In this document: piece by piece, positions 54,714 through 62,676 of the stretch
How the letters are laid out: each line of letters starts with the position of its first letter
How positions within the stretch are numbered: position 1 is the first letter of the stretch
Assembly: GCF_013371465.1 (NCBI RefSeq)
Contig: NZ_JABWDU010000003.1
Span: 124,001 to 188,000 of the forward strand
Reading direction: 5' to 3'
Length of the DNA: 64,000 bases
Origin: Ensifer oleiphilus
Lineage (GTDB): Bacteria > Pseudomonadota > Alphaproteobacteria > Rhizobiales > Rhizobiaceae
Notes under the pieces: model-generated
The model's database searches: none
Told to the model about the DNA's origin: nothing
The model's input: the letters and a program-made list of their open reading frames with translations, nothing else
Position numbers and translations under genes: made by a program

Positions 54714-55321
54714 TGGCCAGCCAATCGCAAATCTTCGCCGGCGCCTTCGCCGATCCGGTCTTTTCCGCCCAGTCCGTCTTCAAGAGCCTGATGGACGGCT
54801 TTGCCCGTCCGGGACAGATCATTCGCCTTGGCGCGTCGAGCGTTCCGCCGGCGCCGATGGGCACTGCCGCCGGAGCCGTCGCCCTGACGCTCTGCGATCA
54901 TGACACGCCCGTCTGGTTGACGCCGGCCCTTGCCAAGTCTGCAGTTCCGCAATGGATCGCGTTCCACACCGGCGCAGCAGTGACTGACAGCAAGACGGAT
55001 GCCCGCTTTGCCTTTGTCGAAAAGGGCGCACCGGTCCCGGGCTTCGACCAGTTTTCCCTCGGCACCCAGGAATATCCGGATCGCTCGACGACGCTTGTCA
55101 TAGAGATCGGAGCGCTTTCCGGTGGCGAACCGCTCACCGCGCGCGGACCTGGCATCCGGGACGAAGTCACCATCGCCGTGCGCGGCCTGCCTGAAGTCTT
55201 CCTCGACTTCTGGAGTGCCAACCGCGCCATCTTCCCACGCGGCATCGACCTCGTACTGACAGCAGGCGACAGCGTTCTCTGCCTGCCGCGCACCACCCGC
55301 CTTGTCCGACAGGAGGCATAG
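54713..55321 (+). CDS. phnH: C-P lyase complex subunit PhnH
   Basis: A protein of 202 residues. Characteristic segments are AGAFADPVFSAQSVFKSLMDGFARPGQI, ALTLCDHDTPVWLTPAL and GGEPLTARGPGIRD. PhnH forms a symmetric scaffold subunit of the core complex. The ATG overlaps the phnG stop by one base, and phnI begins 4 bases after its stop, so translation is coupled along the operon. Confidence 0.93.
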   Translation: MASQSQIFAGAFADPVFSAQSVFKSLMDGFARPGQIIRLGASSVPPAPMGTAAGAVALTLCDHDTPVWLTPALAKSAVPQWIAFHTGAAVTDSKTDARFAFVEKGAPVPGFDQFSLGTQEYPDRSTTLVIEIGALSGGEPLTARGPGIRDEVTIAVRGLPEVFLDFWSANRAIFPRGIDLVLTAGDSVLCLPRTTRLVRQEA

Positions 55322-55324
55322 TCC

Positions 55325-56431
55325 ATGTATGTTGCAGTAAAGGGCGGCGAAGCCGCCATTGCCAACGCCCACCGTCTCCTTGCAGACCGCCGCCGCGGCG
55401 ACCGAACGTTGCCGTCGATCACCATCCAGCAGGTTGTCGAACAGCTCGGCCTCGCCGTCGACCGCGTCATGGCTGAGGCCTCGCTCTACGATCGGGAGCT
55501 CGCAGCGCTTGCCGTTCGCCAGGCGCGCGGCGACATGATCGAAGCGATCTTCATCCTGCGCGCCTACCGCACGACCTTGCCGCGCTTCGGCTATTCCGAG
55601 CCGGTCGACACCGCGACCATGAAGGTCGAGCGCCGCGTTTCGGCCACCTACAAGGACCTGCCCGGCGGCCAATTGCTCGGTCCGACCTTCGACTATACCC
55701 ACCGCCTGCTCGATCCCTCGTTGATCGATGACGCCTCTGTCAAGGAACCTGCCGTCAAGGAGCCGGGCGAACGTGTGATGCGCGTCTCCGACATTCTCGA
55801 CGGCGAAGGGCTGATCGAAGGCGACGGCCGCATGCCCGAAGGCCACGTGATGGGCGACCTCACCCGCGAGCCGATGGAGTTTCCTATGGCCCGCGACCTG
55901 CGTCTGCAGGCACTCGCCCGCGGCGACGAGGGCTTTCTGTTGGCGCTCGCCTATTCGACCCAGCGCGGCTACGGCCGCACACACCCCTTCGTTGGGGAAG
56001 TGCGCATCGGGGAGGTCGAAGTCGAACTGGACCTGCCCGAGCTCGGCTTTGCCGTCTCACTCGGCGTCATCAGGGTGACGGAGTGCCAGATGGTCAACCA
56101 GTTCATGGGTTCGGCCAAGCAGCCGCCGCAGTTCACCCGCGGCTACGGCCTCGTCTTCGGCCAGAGCGAGCGCAAGGCGATGTCGATGTCGCTGGTCGAT
56201 CGTGCCCTCAGGACCGACGAATTCAGCGAAGACATCGTCGCGCCGGCCCAGGACCAGGAATTCGTGATCTCGCACGCGGACAATGTGCAGGCAACGGGCT
56301 TCGTCGAGCATCTGAAGCTGCCGCATTACGTCGATTTCCAGGCCGAGCTCGATCTCGTCCGGCGCATGCGCCGCGACTATGACGCTGCCCGCACCGGCGG
56401 CCCGGACGACCTGAAGGAGGCCGCCGAATGA
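55325..56431 (+). CDS. phnI: C-P lyase core subunit PhnI (nucleosidase)
   Basis: A protein of 368 residues, the usual length for PhnI. The N-terminus is MYVAVKGGEAAIANAHRLLADRRRGD, and the body contains RVSDILDGEGLIEGD and GDLTREPMEFPMARDLRLQALARGDEGFLLALAYSTQRGYGRTHPF, conserved in the family. PhnI displaces adenine from MgATP with phosphonate. A ribosome site AGGAGGC precedes the ATG by about 7 bases. A 262-base gap to phnJ follows, which contains small ORFs discussed separately. Confidence 0.95.
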   Translation: MYVAVKGGEAAIANAHRLLADRRRGDRTLPSITIQQVVEQLGLAVDRVMAEASLYDRELAALAVRQARGDMIEAIFILRAYRTTLPRFGYSEPVDTATMKVERRVSATYKDLPGGQLLGPTFDYTHRLLDPSLIDDASVKEPAVKEPGERVMRVSDILDGEGLIEGDGRMPEGHVMGDLTREPMEFPMARDLRLQALARGDEGFLLALAYSTQRGYGRTHPFVGEVRIGEVEVELDLPELGFAVSLGVIRVTECQMVNQFMGSAKQPPQFTRGYGLVFGQSERKAMSMSLVDRALRTDEFSEDIVAPAQDQEFVISHADNVQATGFVEHLKLPHYVDFQAELDLVRRMRRDYDAARTGGPDDLKEAAE

Positions 56432-56697
56432 CACCGCAGTTCGTAGACGCCTCAGTCCCCGCCGCCGTCGCCGCCACCATCGCCATCGCCGACGACAGCT
56501 TCAAAGAGCCAGCCCTTTCTGCGGTTGACAGGCGTTCCGCCCGTCTCCGCCTCGCGGATGCGACGACCAATACTGGCAAGGTGGGCCAATCCGGCCACGG
56601 CAGAACCGATGATGAAGAGAATGGCGAACCAGAAGAATATTTCGCTCACGTCTTTGCCTCGTCACCGAACGACTCTTTTGAGGGTACTCTGAGATGA
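56428..56697 (+). CDS. possible ORF linking phnI to phnJ
   Basis: This 89-codon frame overlaps the phnI stop (ATGA) and its own stop overlaps the phnJ ATG (ATGA), so it could serve to couple translation through the gap. Its composition (PAAVAATIAIADDSF) is the mirror of a Gly/Asp-rich tail encoded on the other strand, and I recognise no domain. Coding potential is weaker than for the opposite-strand ORF. It may be a bridging reading frame rather than a functional protein. Confidence 0.3.
   Translation: MTPQFVDASVPAAVAATIAIADDSFKEPALSAVDRRSARLRLADATTNTGKVGQSGHGRTDDEENGEPEEYFAHVFASSPNDSFEGTLR
56452..56649 (-). CDS. small membrane protein on the antisense strand between phnI and phnJ
   Basis: A protein of 65 residues starting at GTG, with GAGG 8 bases upstream. 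One hydrophobic helix (about 4-25, FFWFAILFIIGSAVAGLAHL) is followed by a basic segment (SIGRRIREAETG) and a Gly/Asp-rich tail (VGDGDGGGDGGGD), a pattern seen in other small rhizobial membrane proteins. It is transcribed opposite to the phn operon. If real, it is an inserted independent gene. Confidence 0.45.
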   Translation of the reverse strand: MSEIFFWFAILFIIGSAVAGLAHLASIGRRIREAETGGTPVNRRKGWLFEAVVGDGDGGGDGGGD

Positions 56698-57572
56698 ATG
56701 ACCTCGCCACATACAACTTTTCTTATCTGGACGAGCAGACCAAGCGGATGATCCGCCGCGCCATCCTGAAGGCGATCGCCATCCCCGGCTACCAGGTTCC
56801 CTTCGCCTCGCGCGAGATGCCGATGCCCTATGGCTGGGGCACCGGCGGCGTGCAGGTCACCGCCTCGATCCTCGGGCCCAAGGACGTGCTGAAGGTCATC
56901 GACCAGGGTGCCGACGACACCACCAACGCCGTGTCGATCCGGGCCTTCTTCCAGAAGGTCGCCGCTGTCGCGGTCACGACCAAGACCAAGGAAGCGACGA
57001 TCATCCAGACACGCCACCGCATTCCCGAAGAAGGTCTTCGCGAAGGCCAGACGCTCGTCTATCAGGTCCCGATCCCGGAACCCTTGCGCTTTCTCGAACC
57101 GCGCGAGACCGAGACCCGCAAGATGCATGCGCTCGAAGAATACGGGCTAATGCATGTGAAGCTCTATGAGGATATCGCCCGCAACGGCCACATCGCCACC
57201 ACCTATGCCTATCCGGTCAAGGTCGAGGGGCGCTATGTGATGGATCCCTCGCCGACGCCGAAGTTCGACAATCCGAAGATGCACATGTCGGAAGCGCTGC
57301 AGCTTTTCGGCGCCGGCCGCGAGAAGCGCATCTATGCGGTTCCGCCCTATACCGAAGTCGTCAGCCTCGATTTCGAGGATCATCCCTTCGAAGTGCAAAA
57401 GTTCGACAAGCCCTGCGCGCTCTGCGGCGCCGAGAACGTCTACCTCGACGAAGTGGTGCTCGACGACAAGGGCGGGCGCATGTTCGTCTGCTCGGACACC
57501 GACCATTGCGAAGACCGCCGCGACTGCGGCCATGCCGGACATATGCTTGCCCGAAAGGAAGCCGCAGAATGA
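56694..57572 (+). CDS. phnJ: C-P lyase catalytic radical-SAM-like subunit PhnJ
   Basis: A protein of 292 residues. The four Cys that bind the 4Fe-4S cluster and form the thiyl radical in E. coli PhnJ align at the same numbers: Cys241 and Cys244 (CALCG), Cys266 and Cys272. The N-terminal region (GYQVPFASREMPMPYGWGTGGVQVTASILG) is highly conserved. PhnJ breaks the C-P bond of the ribosyl-phosphonate to release alkane. It is the key enzyme of the pathway. Its stop overlaps the phnK start by 4 bases. Confidence 0.97.
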   Translation: MNDLATYNFSYLDEQTKRMIRRAILKAIAIPGYQVPFASREMPMPYGWGTGGVQVTASILGPKDVLKVIDQGADDTTNAVSIRAFFQKVAAVAVTTKTKEATIIQTRHRIPEEGLREGQTLVYQVPIPEPLRFLEPRETETRKMHALEEYGLMHVKLYEDIARNGHIATTYAYPVKVEGRYVMDPSPTPKFDNPKMHMSEALQLFGAGREKRIYAVPPYTEVVSLDFEDHPFEVQKFDKPCALCGAENVYLDEVVLDDKGGRMFVCSDTDHCEDRRDCGHAGHMLARKEAAE

Positions 57573-58345
57573 GTGCCGTACCGCTCCTTAAAGTCAACGA
57601 TGTCTCGAAATTCTATGGCAGCCGCATCGGTTGCCGGAACGTATCCTTCGACCTCTTTCCAGGCGAAGTGCTGGCGATCGTCGGCGAATCCGGCTCGGGC
57701 AAGACGACGCTTCTGTCCTGCCTTTCGACCCGGCTGATGCCGACTTCGGGCATCGTCGAATATCATATGCGTGACGGCCAGTACCGTGACCTTGCCCGCA
57801 TGGGCGAGGCCGAGCGGCGCTTCCTGATGCGCACCGACTGGGGCTTCGTCCATCAGAACCCGGCAGATGGCCTCAGGATGACGGTCTCGGCCGGCGCCAA
57901 TGTTGGCGAGCGGCTGATGGCCGTCGGTGACCGGCACTATGGCAACATCCGTGCCGCCGCCAGCGACTGGCTGGAGAGGGTGGAGATCGGTATCGACCGC
58001 ATCGACGATCAGCCCCGCGCCTTTTCTGGCGGCATGCGTCAGCGCCTGCAGATTGCCCGCAATCTCGTGACCAACCCTCGTCTCGTGTTCATGGACGAGC
58101 CGACCGGCGGCCTCGACGTGTCTGTCCAGGCGCGCCTGCTCGATCTGGTGCGCGGTCTGGTGCACGACCTCGGGCTTGCGGCCATCATCGTCACCCATGA
58201 TCTCGCCGTCGCCCGGCTGTTGTCGCATCGCATGATGGTGATGAAGGACGGCGCCGTCATCGAGCAGGGCCTGACCGACCGCGTGCTCGACGATCCGCGC
58301 GAGCCTTATACCCAGCTCCTCGTCTCCTCCATTTTGCAGGTCTGA
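57569..58345 (+). CDS. phnK: C-P lyase ABC-type ATPase PhnK
   Basis: A protein of 258 residues starting MSAVPLLKVND, overlapping the phnJ stop; the longer frame is ignored. It has a Walker A (GESGSGKTT), the Q loop VHQNPAD, the ABC signature FSGGMRQRLQIARNL and Walker B LVFMDEPTGG, with H-loop VTHDLAVAR. PhnK binds PhnJ and is required in vivo although it is not a transporter ATPase. A RIME-type palindrome of 45 bases directly follows its stop, before phnL. Confidence 0.95.
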   Translation: MSAVPLLKVNDVSKFYGSRIGCRNVSFDLFPGEVLAIVGESGSGKTTLLSCLSTRLMPTSGIVEYHMRDGQYRDLARMGEAERRFLMRTDWGFVHQNPADGLRMTVSAGANVGERLMAVGDRHYGNIRAAASDWLERVEIGIDRIDDQPRAFSGGMRQRLQIARNLVTNPRLVFMDEPTGGLDVSVQARLLDLVRGLVHDLGLAAIIVTHDLAVARLLSHRMMVMKDGAVIEQGLTDRVLDDPREPYTQLLVSSILQV

Positions 58346-58346
58346 A

Positions 58347-58391
58347 GCATGATCCCGAAAAGTGAAAATCGGTTTTCGGCCAAGATCATGC
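58347..58391. repeat. RIME-like palindromic element between phnK and phnL
   Basis: GCATGATC-CCGAAAA followed by TTTTCGG and GATCATGC forms a near-perfect palindrome. It matches the rhizobial intergenic mosaic element (RIME) style. It lies one base after the phnK stop inside the operon and could form an mRNA hairpin that lowers phnL expression. Confidence 0.75.
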
Positions 58392-58410
58392 GCAAAGGAA
58401 AGTAAGTACC

Positions 58411-59118
58411 ATGGCTACGCCCCTTGTTGTTTCCGAAGTCGCAAAGAGCTTCACCATGCACCTGCGCGACGGTATCCGCCTGCCCGTCGTCGCCAACGTC
58501 ACCTTCTCCGTGAAAGCCGGTGAGTGCGTCGTGCTCGGCGGCCCCTCGGGCGTCGGCAAGAGTTCGATCCTCAAAATGCTCTACGGCAATTACGGCGTCG
58601 ATGAAGGCCAGATCCTGATGGAGCATGACGGCAAGCTGGTGAACCTTGCCACCGCCGAACCGCGCACCGTGCTGGAAGTCCGGCGCGCAACGCTCGGCTA
58701 TGTCAGCCAGTTCCTGCGGGTCGTGCCGCGGGTGTCGGCGCTCGATATCGTCGCCGAGCCGCTCCAGGCGCGTGGCGTCGCCATCGAGGATGCCCGCGCA
58801 CGCGCCGCCGAGCTTCTATCGAAGCTCAACCTGCCAACGGCGCTGTGGTCCCTGCCACCGGCGACCTTCTCCGGCGGCGAGCAGCAGCGCGTCAATATCG
58901 CCCGCGGCTTCATCACCGACCACAAGATCCTGCTGCTCGACGAACCGACGGCTTCGCTCGACGCGAAAAACCGTGCGGTGGTCGTGGAAATGATCGCGGA
59001 GAAGAAGGCGAAGGGCACGGCCCTGATAGGCATCTTCCATGATGAGGAAGTGCGCGACGCGGTTGCCGACCGCATTCTCGACGTGTCGGCCTTCTCGCCG
59101 CGAAAGGCTGCCGCATGA
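58411..59118 (+). CDS. phnL: C-P lyase ABC-type ATPase PhnL
   Basis: A protein of 235 residues. It has Walker A (GGPSGVGKSS), YVSQFLRVVPRVSALDIVAEPL (Q loop), FSGGEQQRVNIARGF (signature), Walker B ILLLDEPTASLD and FHDEEV (H loop). PhnL works with PhnK on the C-P lyase core; both ATPases bind the complex in series. The ATG has AAAGGAAAG upstream. The stop overlaps the next gene by 4 bases. Confidence 0.95.
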   Translation: MATPLVVSEVAKSFTMHLRDGIRLPVVANVTFSVKAGECVVLGGPSGVGKSSILKMLYGNYGVDEGQILMEHDGKLVNLATAEPRTVLEVRRATLGYVSQFLRVVPRVSALDIVAEPLQARGVAIEDARARAAELLSKLNLPTALWSLPPATFSGGEQQRVNIARGFITDHKILLLDEPTASLDAKNRAVVVEMIAEKKAKGTALIGIFHDEEVRDAVADRILDVSAFSPRKAAA

Positions 59119-59729
59119 GCCAGAAACTCGGGCTCGAGCCCTTCATCCACCCGACGGCCAGCGTGAACAACTCGACGCTCGGCCGCTACACCGAAATCCA
59201 GGAGCGCTCGCGCCTGGAAGAGGTCGAGTTCGGCGACTATTCCTACATCATGCAGGACGGCTCCATCTGGTGCGCGACGATCGGCAAGTTCGTAAACATC
59301 GCCGCCGCTGTGCGCATCAACGCCACCAACCACCCGACCTGGCGCGCAACCCTGCACCACTTCACCTACCGCGCGCCGAACTATTGGGACGATACCGAAG
59401 TCGATCACGATCTCTTCGCCTGGCGCCGGTCCAACCGCGTCAGCATTGGGCACGATGTCTGGATCGGCCACGGCGCAACGCTTCTGCCCGGCGTCAATGT
59501 CGGCAATGGCGCAGTGATCGGAGCCGGCGCTGTCGTCTCCAAGGATGTCGCCCCCTACACGATCGTCGGCGGTGTGCCGGCCAAGCTCATCCGCGATCGG
59601 TTCAATGACGGCATCGGCGAACGTATGGACAGCCTCGCCTGGTGGGATTGGGACCATCTGCGCCTGCGCAAGGCCCTCGATGATTTCCGCGACCTAACGG
59701 CGGAAGAATTTCTGGTGCGCTACACCTGA
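59115..59729 (+). CDS. hexapeptide-repeat transferase of the C-P lyase operon
   Basis: A protein of 204 residues with left-handed beta-helix hexapeptides (VSIGHDVWIGHGATLLPGVNVGNGAVIGAGAVV) and the HPTWRATLHHFTYRAPNYW substrate-loop pattern, i.e. the xenobiotic-acetyltransferase-like phosphonate transferase that commonly follows phnL in alphaproteobacteria. Its exact role is not established; acetylation of aminoalkylphosphonates or of an intermediate is proposed by analogy with PhnO. It overlaps phnL by 4 bases and ends the operon here. Confidence 0.88.
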   Translation: MSQKLGLEPFIHPTASVNNSTLGRYTEIQERSRLEEVEFGDYSYIMQDGSIWCATIGKFVNIAAAVRINATNHPTWRATLHHFTYRAPNYWDDTEVDHDLFAWRRSNRVSIGHDVWIGHGATLLPGVNVGNGAVIGAGAVVSKDVAPYTIVGGVPAKLIRDRFNDGIGERMDSLAWWDWDHLRLRKALDDFRDLTAEEFLVRYT

Positions 59730-60042
59730 ACGGAGCCGCTGCACCATCCCCAAATTGTCTGCCAGCCGTGATCTGTGATCGCCATCCATCGATGAGCGAC
59801 GGGAGGTGGACCGTCGTTGGATGGATGAAGTCAAAAACGCAGATCGTTTAGGAGAGCTTGGCACCTGGCGCATAGTGAACGAGGTCATCGAACGCTATAA
59901 CTTAAGGGCAAACCACGTGCAGAGCTTGCGCAGGACGGCAACCCAACCGCGTTGCACGGGCTCAATTTCCTGAGTACAACTCAAGGCACGAACGGCGTTG
60001 TCTGTCAGGTCTTCGATCTCTAGTCACGGGCAAGGAGTGACC
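59730..60042. other. post-operon gap with a possible 50-codon ORF
   Basis: About 310 bases follow the C-P lyase operon. A frame at 59821-59973 (MDEVKNADRLGELGTWRIVN and onward) could encode 50 residues, but it has only a distant GGGAGG and no recognised domain. The phnM, phnN or phnCDE genes that often follow are absent. No clear T-tailed terminator was seen. Confidence 0.35.
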
Positions 60043-60726
60043 ATGCGTCTGGTTCTAACTGCTTTTGTTTCTCTCGTGATGTCAGTGATATTCTCCGCCG
60101 CACTGGCTCAGGATATCCGAACGGAAACGATTCGCTTCCTGCGTGGGGCCTCCTCGGCGAGCATCAAAGGCTCGATCACGGGGCGTGAATCCGTCCGATA
60201 TGTTCTCGATGTGAAACGTGGGCAGCGCGTCAGCATACAGCTCGATACCAGCAATCGGAGCAACTACTTCAACGTTATCGCACCCGGTGCAGAGTCAGCG
60301 CTGTTCAACGGGTCTGTTTCCGGAGGGAGCACGAGCTTTGTCGCGGAGGTATCGGGCAAACACGTGATTGACGTCTACTTGATGCGCAACGCCGCACGCC
60401 GCAACGAACGCGCCCGATACACGCTGACGGTGTCGGCCGAAGCAACCGGTCAGGCAGCCACGACAAGCCCGGATTTTGCCGACGGTCTGGCAGGCGGCCC
60501 CGACACCTGGCGTGTCAGCGAGGTTCCGGCCGGCGACGTGCTGAACCTGCGCGCCGCGCCATCGGCGCGCGATCGCATCCTCGATACGGCCCGCAACGGC
60601 GAGATCCTGCGCAATCGAGGCTGCGCTATCAACGGCGGCACAAGGTGGTGTCAGGTCGAAAACCGCAGAGGCGTCAAGGGATGGGTCGCTGGCCGCTATC
60701 TTCGCGAAGCGGATGGCACTTGGTAA
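60043..60726 (+). CDS. exported protein with bacterial SH3 domain
   Basis: A protein of 227 residues; the ATG at 60043 has AAGGAG 7 bases upstream. The signal peptide is residues 1-22 (MRLVLTAFVSLVMSVIFSAALA). Residues 30-140 are a beta-rich region (GRESVRYVLDVKRGQRVSIQLDTSN) like the pre-peptidase C-terminal/PPC-type sandwich. Residues 160-225 are an SH3_3-like domain (DTWRVSEVPAGDVLNLRAAPSARDRIL and then WCQVENRRGVKGWVAGRYL). It is likely periplasmic and binds peptidoglycan or other polymers. Function unknown; a terminator follows. Confidence 0.82.
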   Translation: MRLVLTAFVSLVMSVIFSAALAQDIRTETIRFLRGASSASIKGSITGRESVRYVLDVKRGQRVSIQLDTSNRSNYFNVIAPGAESALFNGSVSGGSTSFVAEVSGKHVIDVYLMRNAARRNERARYTLTVSAEATGQAATTSPDFADGLAGGPDTWRVSEVPAGDVLNLRAAPSARDRILDTARNGEILRNRGCAINGGTRWCQVENRRGVKGWVAGRYLREADGTW

Positions 60727-60885
60727 GCCCGTTTTTCATCTGCCGCGCCCAATCATGGTGAACACCATTGTGGTCGGCAGCTGTAGGCATCACCGCTCGC
60801 CATTGATGATCAAATCTCAGTCAAGGTTCTGCTGGCACACCGCTTGTGTCTGAGCTGCCCACGCAGCAGTGCGCAAGACAACAAT

Positions 60886-60918
60886 AAGGGCGCGGTTGGG
60901 AGGACCCGCGCCCTTTTT
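60886..60918 (+). terminator. rho-independent terminator
   Basis: AAGGGCGCGG (60886-60895) pairs with CCGCGCCCTT (60906-60915), followed by a run of T. It can act for the SH3-domain gene and, in reverse, for the dihydroxyacetone-kinase gene. Confidence 0.85.
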
Positions 60919-60943
60919 GCGAGGAATGAACCGGGCGACGTTA

Positions 60944-62662
60944 TCAGCCGTCGACGGATTCCTTCAGAAAATCAGCGGCGACGCGGGCGGTCAGCGCCAG
61001 CGACACCGCACCGGCATCCGGATGGCCGATGCTTTTTTCGGCAAGCGGACGGGCCCGACCGAGTTTCGGCGTCAGGCTCGAGGTGGCATCGGCCGCATCG
61101 GTCGCGGCCTTGGCTGCGATCTCCCAGGCCGCGATCAGTGACTTGTGGACCCCGAATTCGCGCTCCAGCGCGTCGACGAACGGTACGAGCGCGTCGACTA
61201 GCGTCTTGTCGCCGACGCGGGCGCGTCCGAGACGGGTGACACCTTCGAGCGCAAGGCGCGCACCTTCGACGATGGCCGCGTCCGACGGTTTGTCGTCGTC
61301 TGAAAACGCGTTGCTCCAGGAGCGAAGAAGGAGGCCCCAGATCGCACCGGAGGTTCCGCCTGCGCGATCGGCCCAGGCATCTCCTGCAGCTGCGAGCACG
61401 CTGGCAGCGCCAGCGCCTGCGGCCGCTGCGACATCAGCGGCGTCCTGAGCCGCCGCAGAACCGCGGCGCATGCCCTGGCCGTGGTCGCCGTCGCCGGCAA
61501 AGGCATCGATACGCCCGAGTTCGTCTTCGGCCTGCTTCAGGGCATCGGCGACTTTGCCGATCAACCGGGCAATGCATTTGCCACTTTCCTTCGACGCCTG
61601 CGAGGCAGGGGCGAAGGTCGCCGGCCCGTCCTCATCGGAAATGACGTCGGTCGCCGGTTCGGCGCTGATGATCGTGCCCTTGCGCAGCACCGGCGCATCG
61701 CAAGGCGCGCGCCAGTAGGTTTCAAGCTCTTCGTCGAGCCAGAGCAGAGACAGCGAGCAGCCCTGCATGTCCAAGCTGGTGACAAACTCGCCGCATTCCG
61801 GATCGACGATTTCGAGGCCCGCCGCCTTCAATTCTTTCTCGACGGCGACCCAGAGAACGAAAAGTTCCTCGTATTTGGTCGAGCCCAGACCGTTCAGCAC
61901 CGGTGCGACCTTTTTGGTTCCGTCCGGGCGCTCGGCAAGCAACTTGCCGACAAGCAGTTTGGCAAGCTCGGTTGCCGAGACGATCTTCTCTTCGCTGATG
62001 CCAGGCTCGCCGTGAATGCCGAGGCCTAGTGCCATTTCACCCTTAGAAACGGTGAAAAGCGGATGGTTGGCGCCCGGCAGCGTGCAGCCGCCGAAGGCCA
62101 CACCAAAGGAGACCGTGCGGTCGTTGGCAAAACGGCTGATGCGCTCGACCTCGTCCAGCGACAGACCGGCTTCGGCGGCAGCGCCTGCGATCTTGAACAC
62201 CACGAGATCACCGGCAATGCCACGGCGCTTGGCAGCGGTGTCAGCCGCGGCACTGGCAACGTCGTCGGTCACCGGGACGATGCGCACGTCGATGCCTTCG
62301 GCCCGAAGCCGCTCGGCAGCGACGCCGAAGTTGAGCACGTCGCCGGCATAGTTACCGAAGCCGAGCAGCACGCCACCGCCCTGGTCGGCATGGCGGCAGA
62401 CGCGCGCGACGGCAGCGGTCGACGGCGAGGCAAAGACGTCACCGGCAACGGCCGCATCCGCCAGGCCCGGGCCGACATAGCCGGCAAAGGCCGGGTAATG
62501 GCCTGAGCCGCCACCAATGACGACCGCGACCTTGCCCTTCGGCACCTTGGTCGAGCGCACGACGCCGCCCTTCACCAGGCGGACATTGCGGGCATAGATG
62601 GAGCTGAAGCCGGCGAGCGCGGTTACGGCGAAATCTTCCGGTGCGTCAAAGATCGTGGTCAT
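60944..62662 (-). CDS. fused DhaK-DhaL dihydroxyacetone/erythrulose-type kinase
   Basis: A protein of 572 residues. The DhaK part (1-330) has the phosphate-binding GGGSGHYPAF near 50-59 and the substrate-linking His217 (GLGIHGEPGISE). The DhaL part (about 365-572) has the ADP/Mg site GDGDHGQGMRRG and WADRAGGTSGAIWG. Fused enzymes use ATP, not the PTS. Relatives phosphorylate dihydroxyacetone, D-glyceraldehyde, or L-erythrulose. The adjacent TIM-barrel gene and TctA-type transporter suggest a tetrose, pentose or branched-sugar-acid pathway. It lies 14 bases after the TIM-barrel gene. Confidence 0.92.
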   Translation of the reverse strand: MTTIFDAPEDFAVTALAGFSSIYARNVRLVKGGVVRSTKVPKGKVAVVIGGGSGHYPAFAGYVGPGLADAAVAGDVFASPSTAAVARVCRHADQGGGVLLGFGNYAGDVLNFGVAAERLRAEGIDVRIVPVTDDVASAAADTAAKRRGIAGDLVVFKIAGAAAEAGLSLDEVERISRFANDRTVSFGVAFGGCTLPGANHPLFTVSKGEMALGLGIHGEPGISEEKIVSATELAKLLVGKLLAERPDGTKKVAPVLNGLGSTKYEELFVLWVAVEKELKAAGLEIVDPECGEFVTSLDMQGCSLSLLWLDEELETYWRAPCDAPVLRKGTIISAEPATDVISDEDGPATFAPASQASKESGKCIARLIGKVADALKQAEDELGRIDAFAGDGDHGQGMRRGSAAAQDAADVAAAAGAGAASVLAAAGDAWADRAGGTSGAIWGLLLRSWSNAFSDDDKPSDAAIVEGARLALEGVTRLGRARVGDKTLVDALVPFVDALEREFGVHKSLIAAWEIAAKAATDAADATSSLTPKLGRARPLAEKSIGHPDAGAVSLALTARVAADFLKESVDG

Positions 62663-62676
62663 CGCTACTTATTCCC

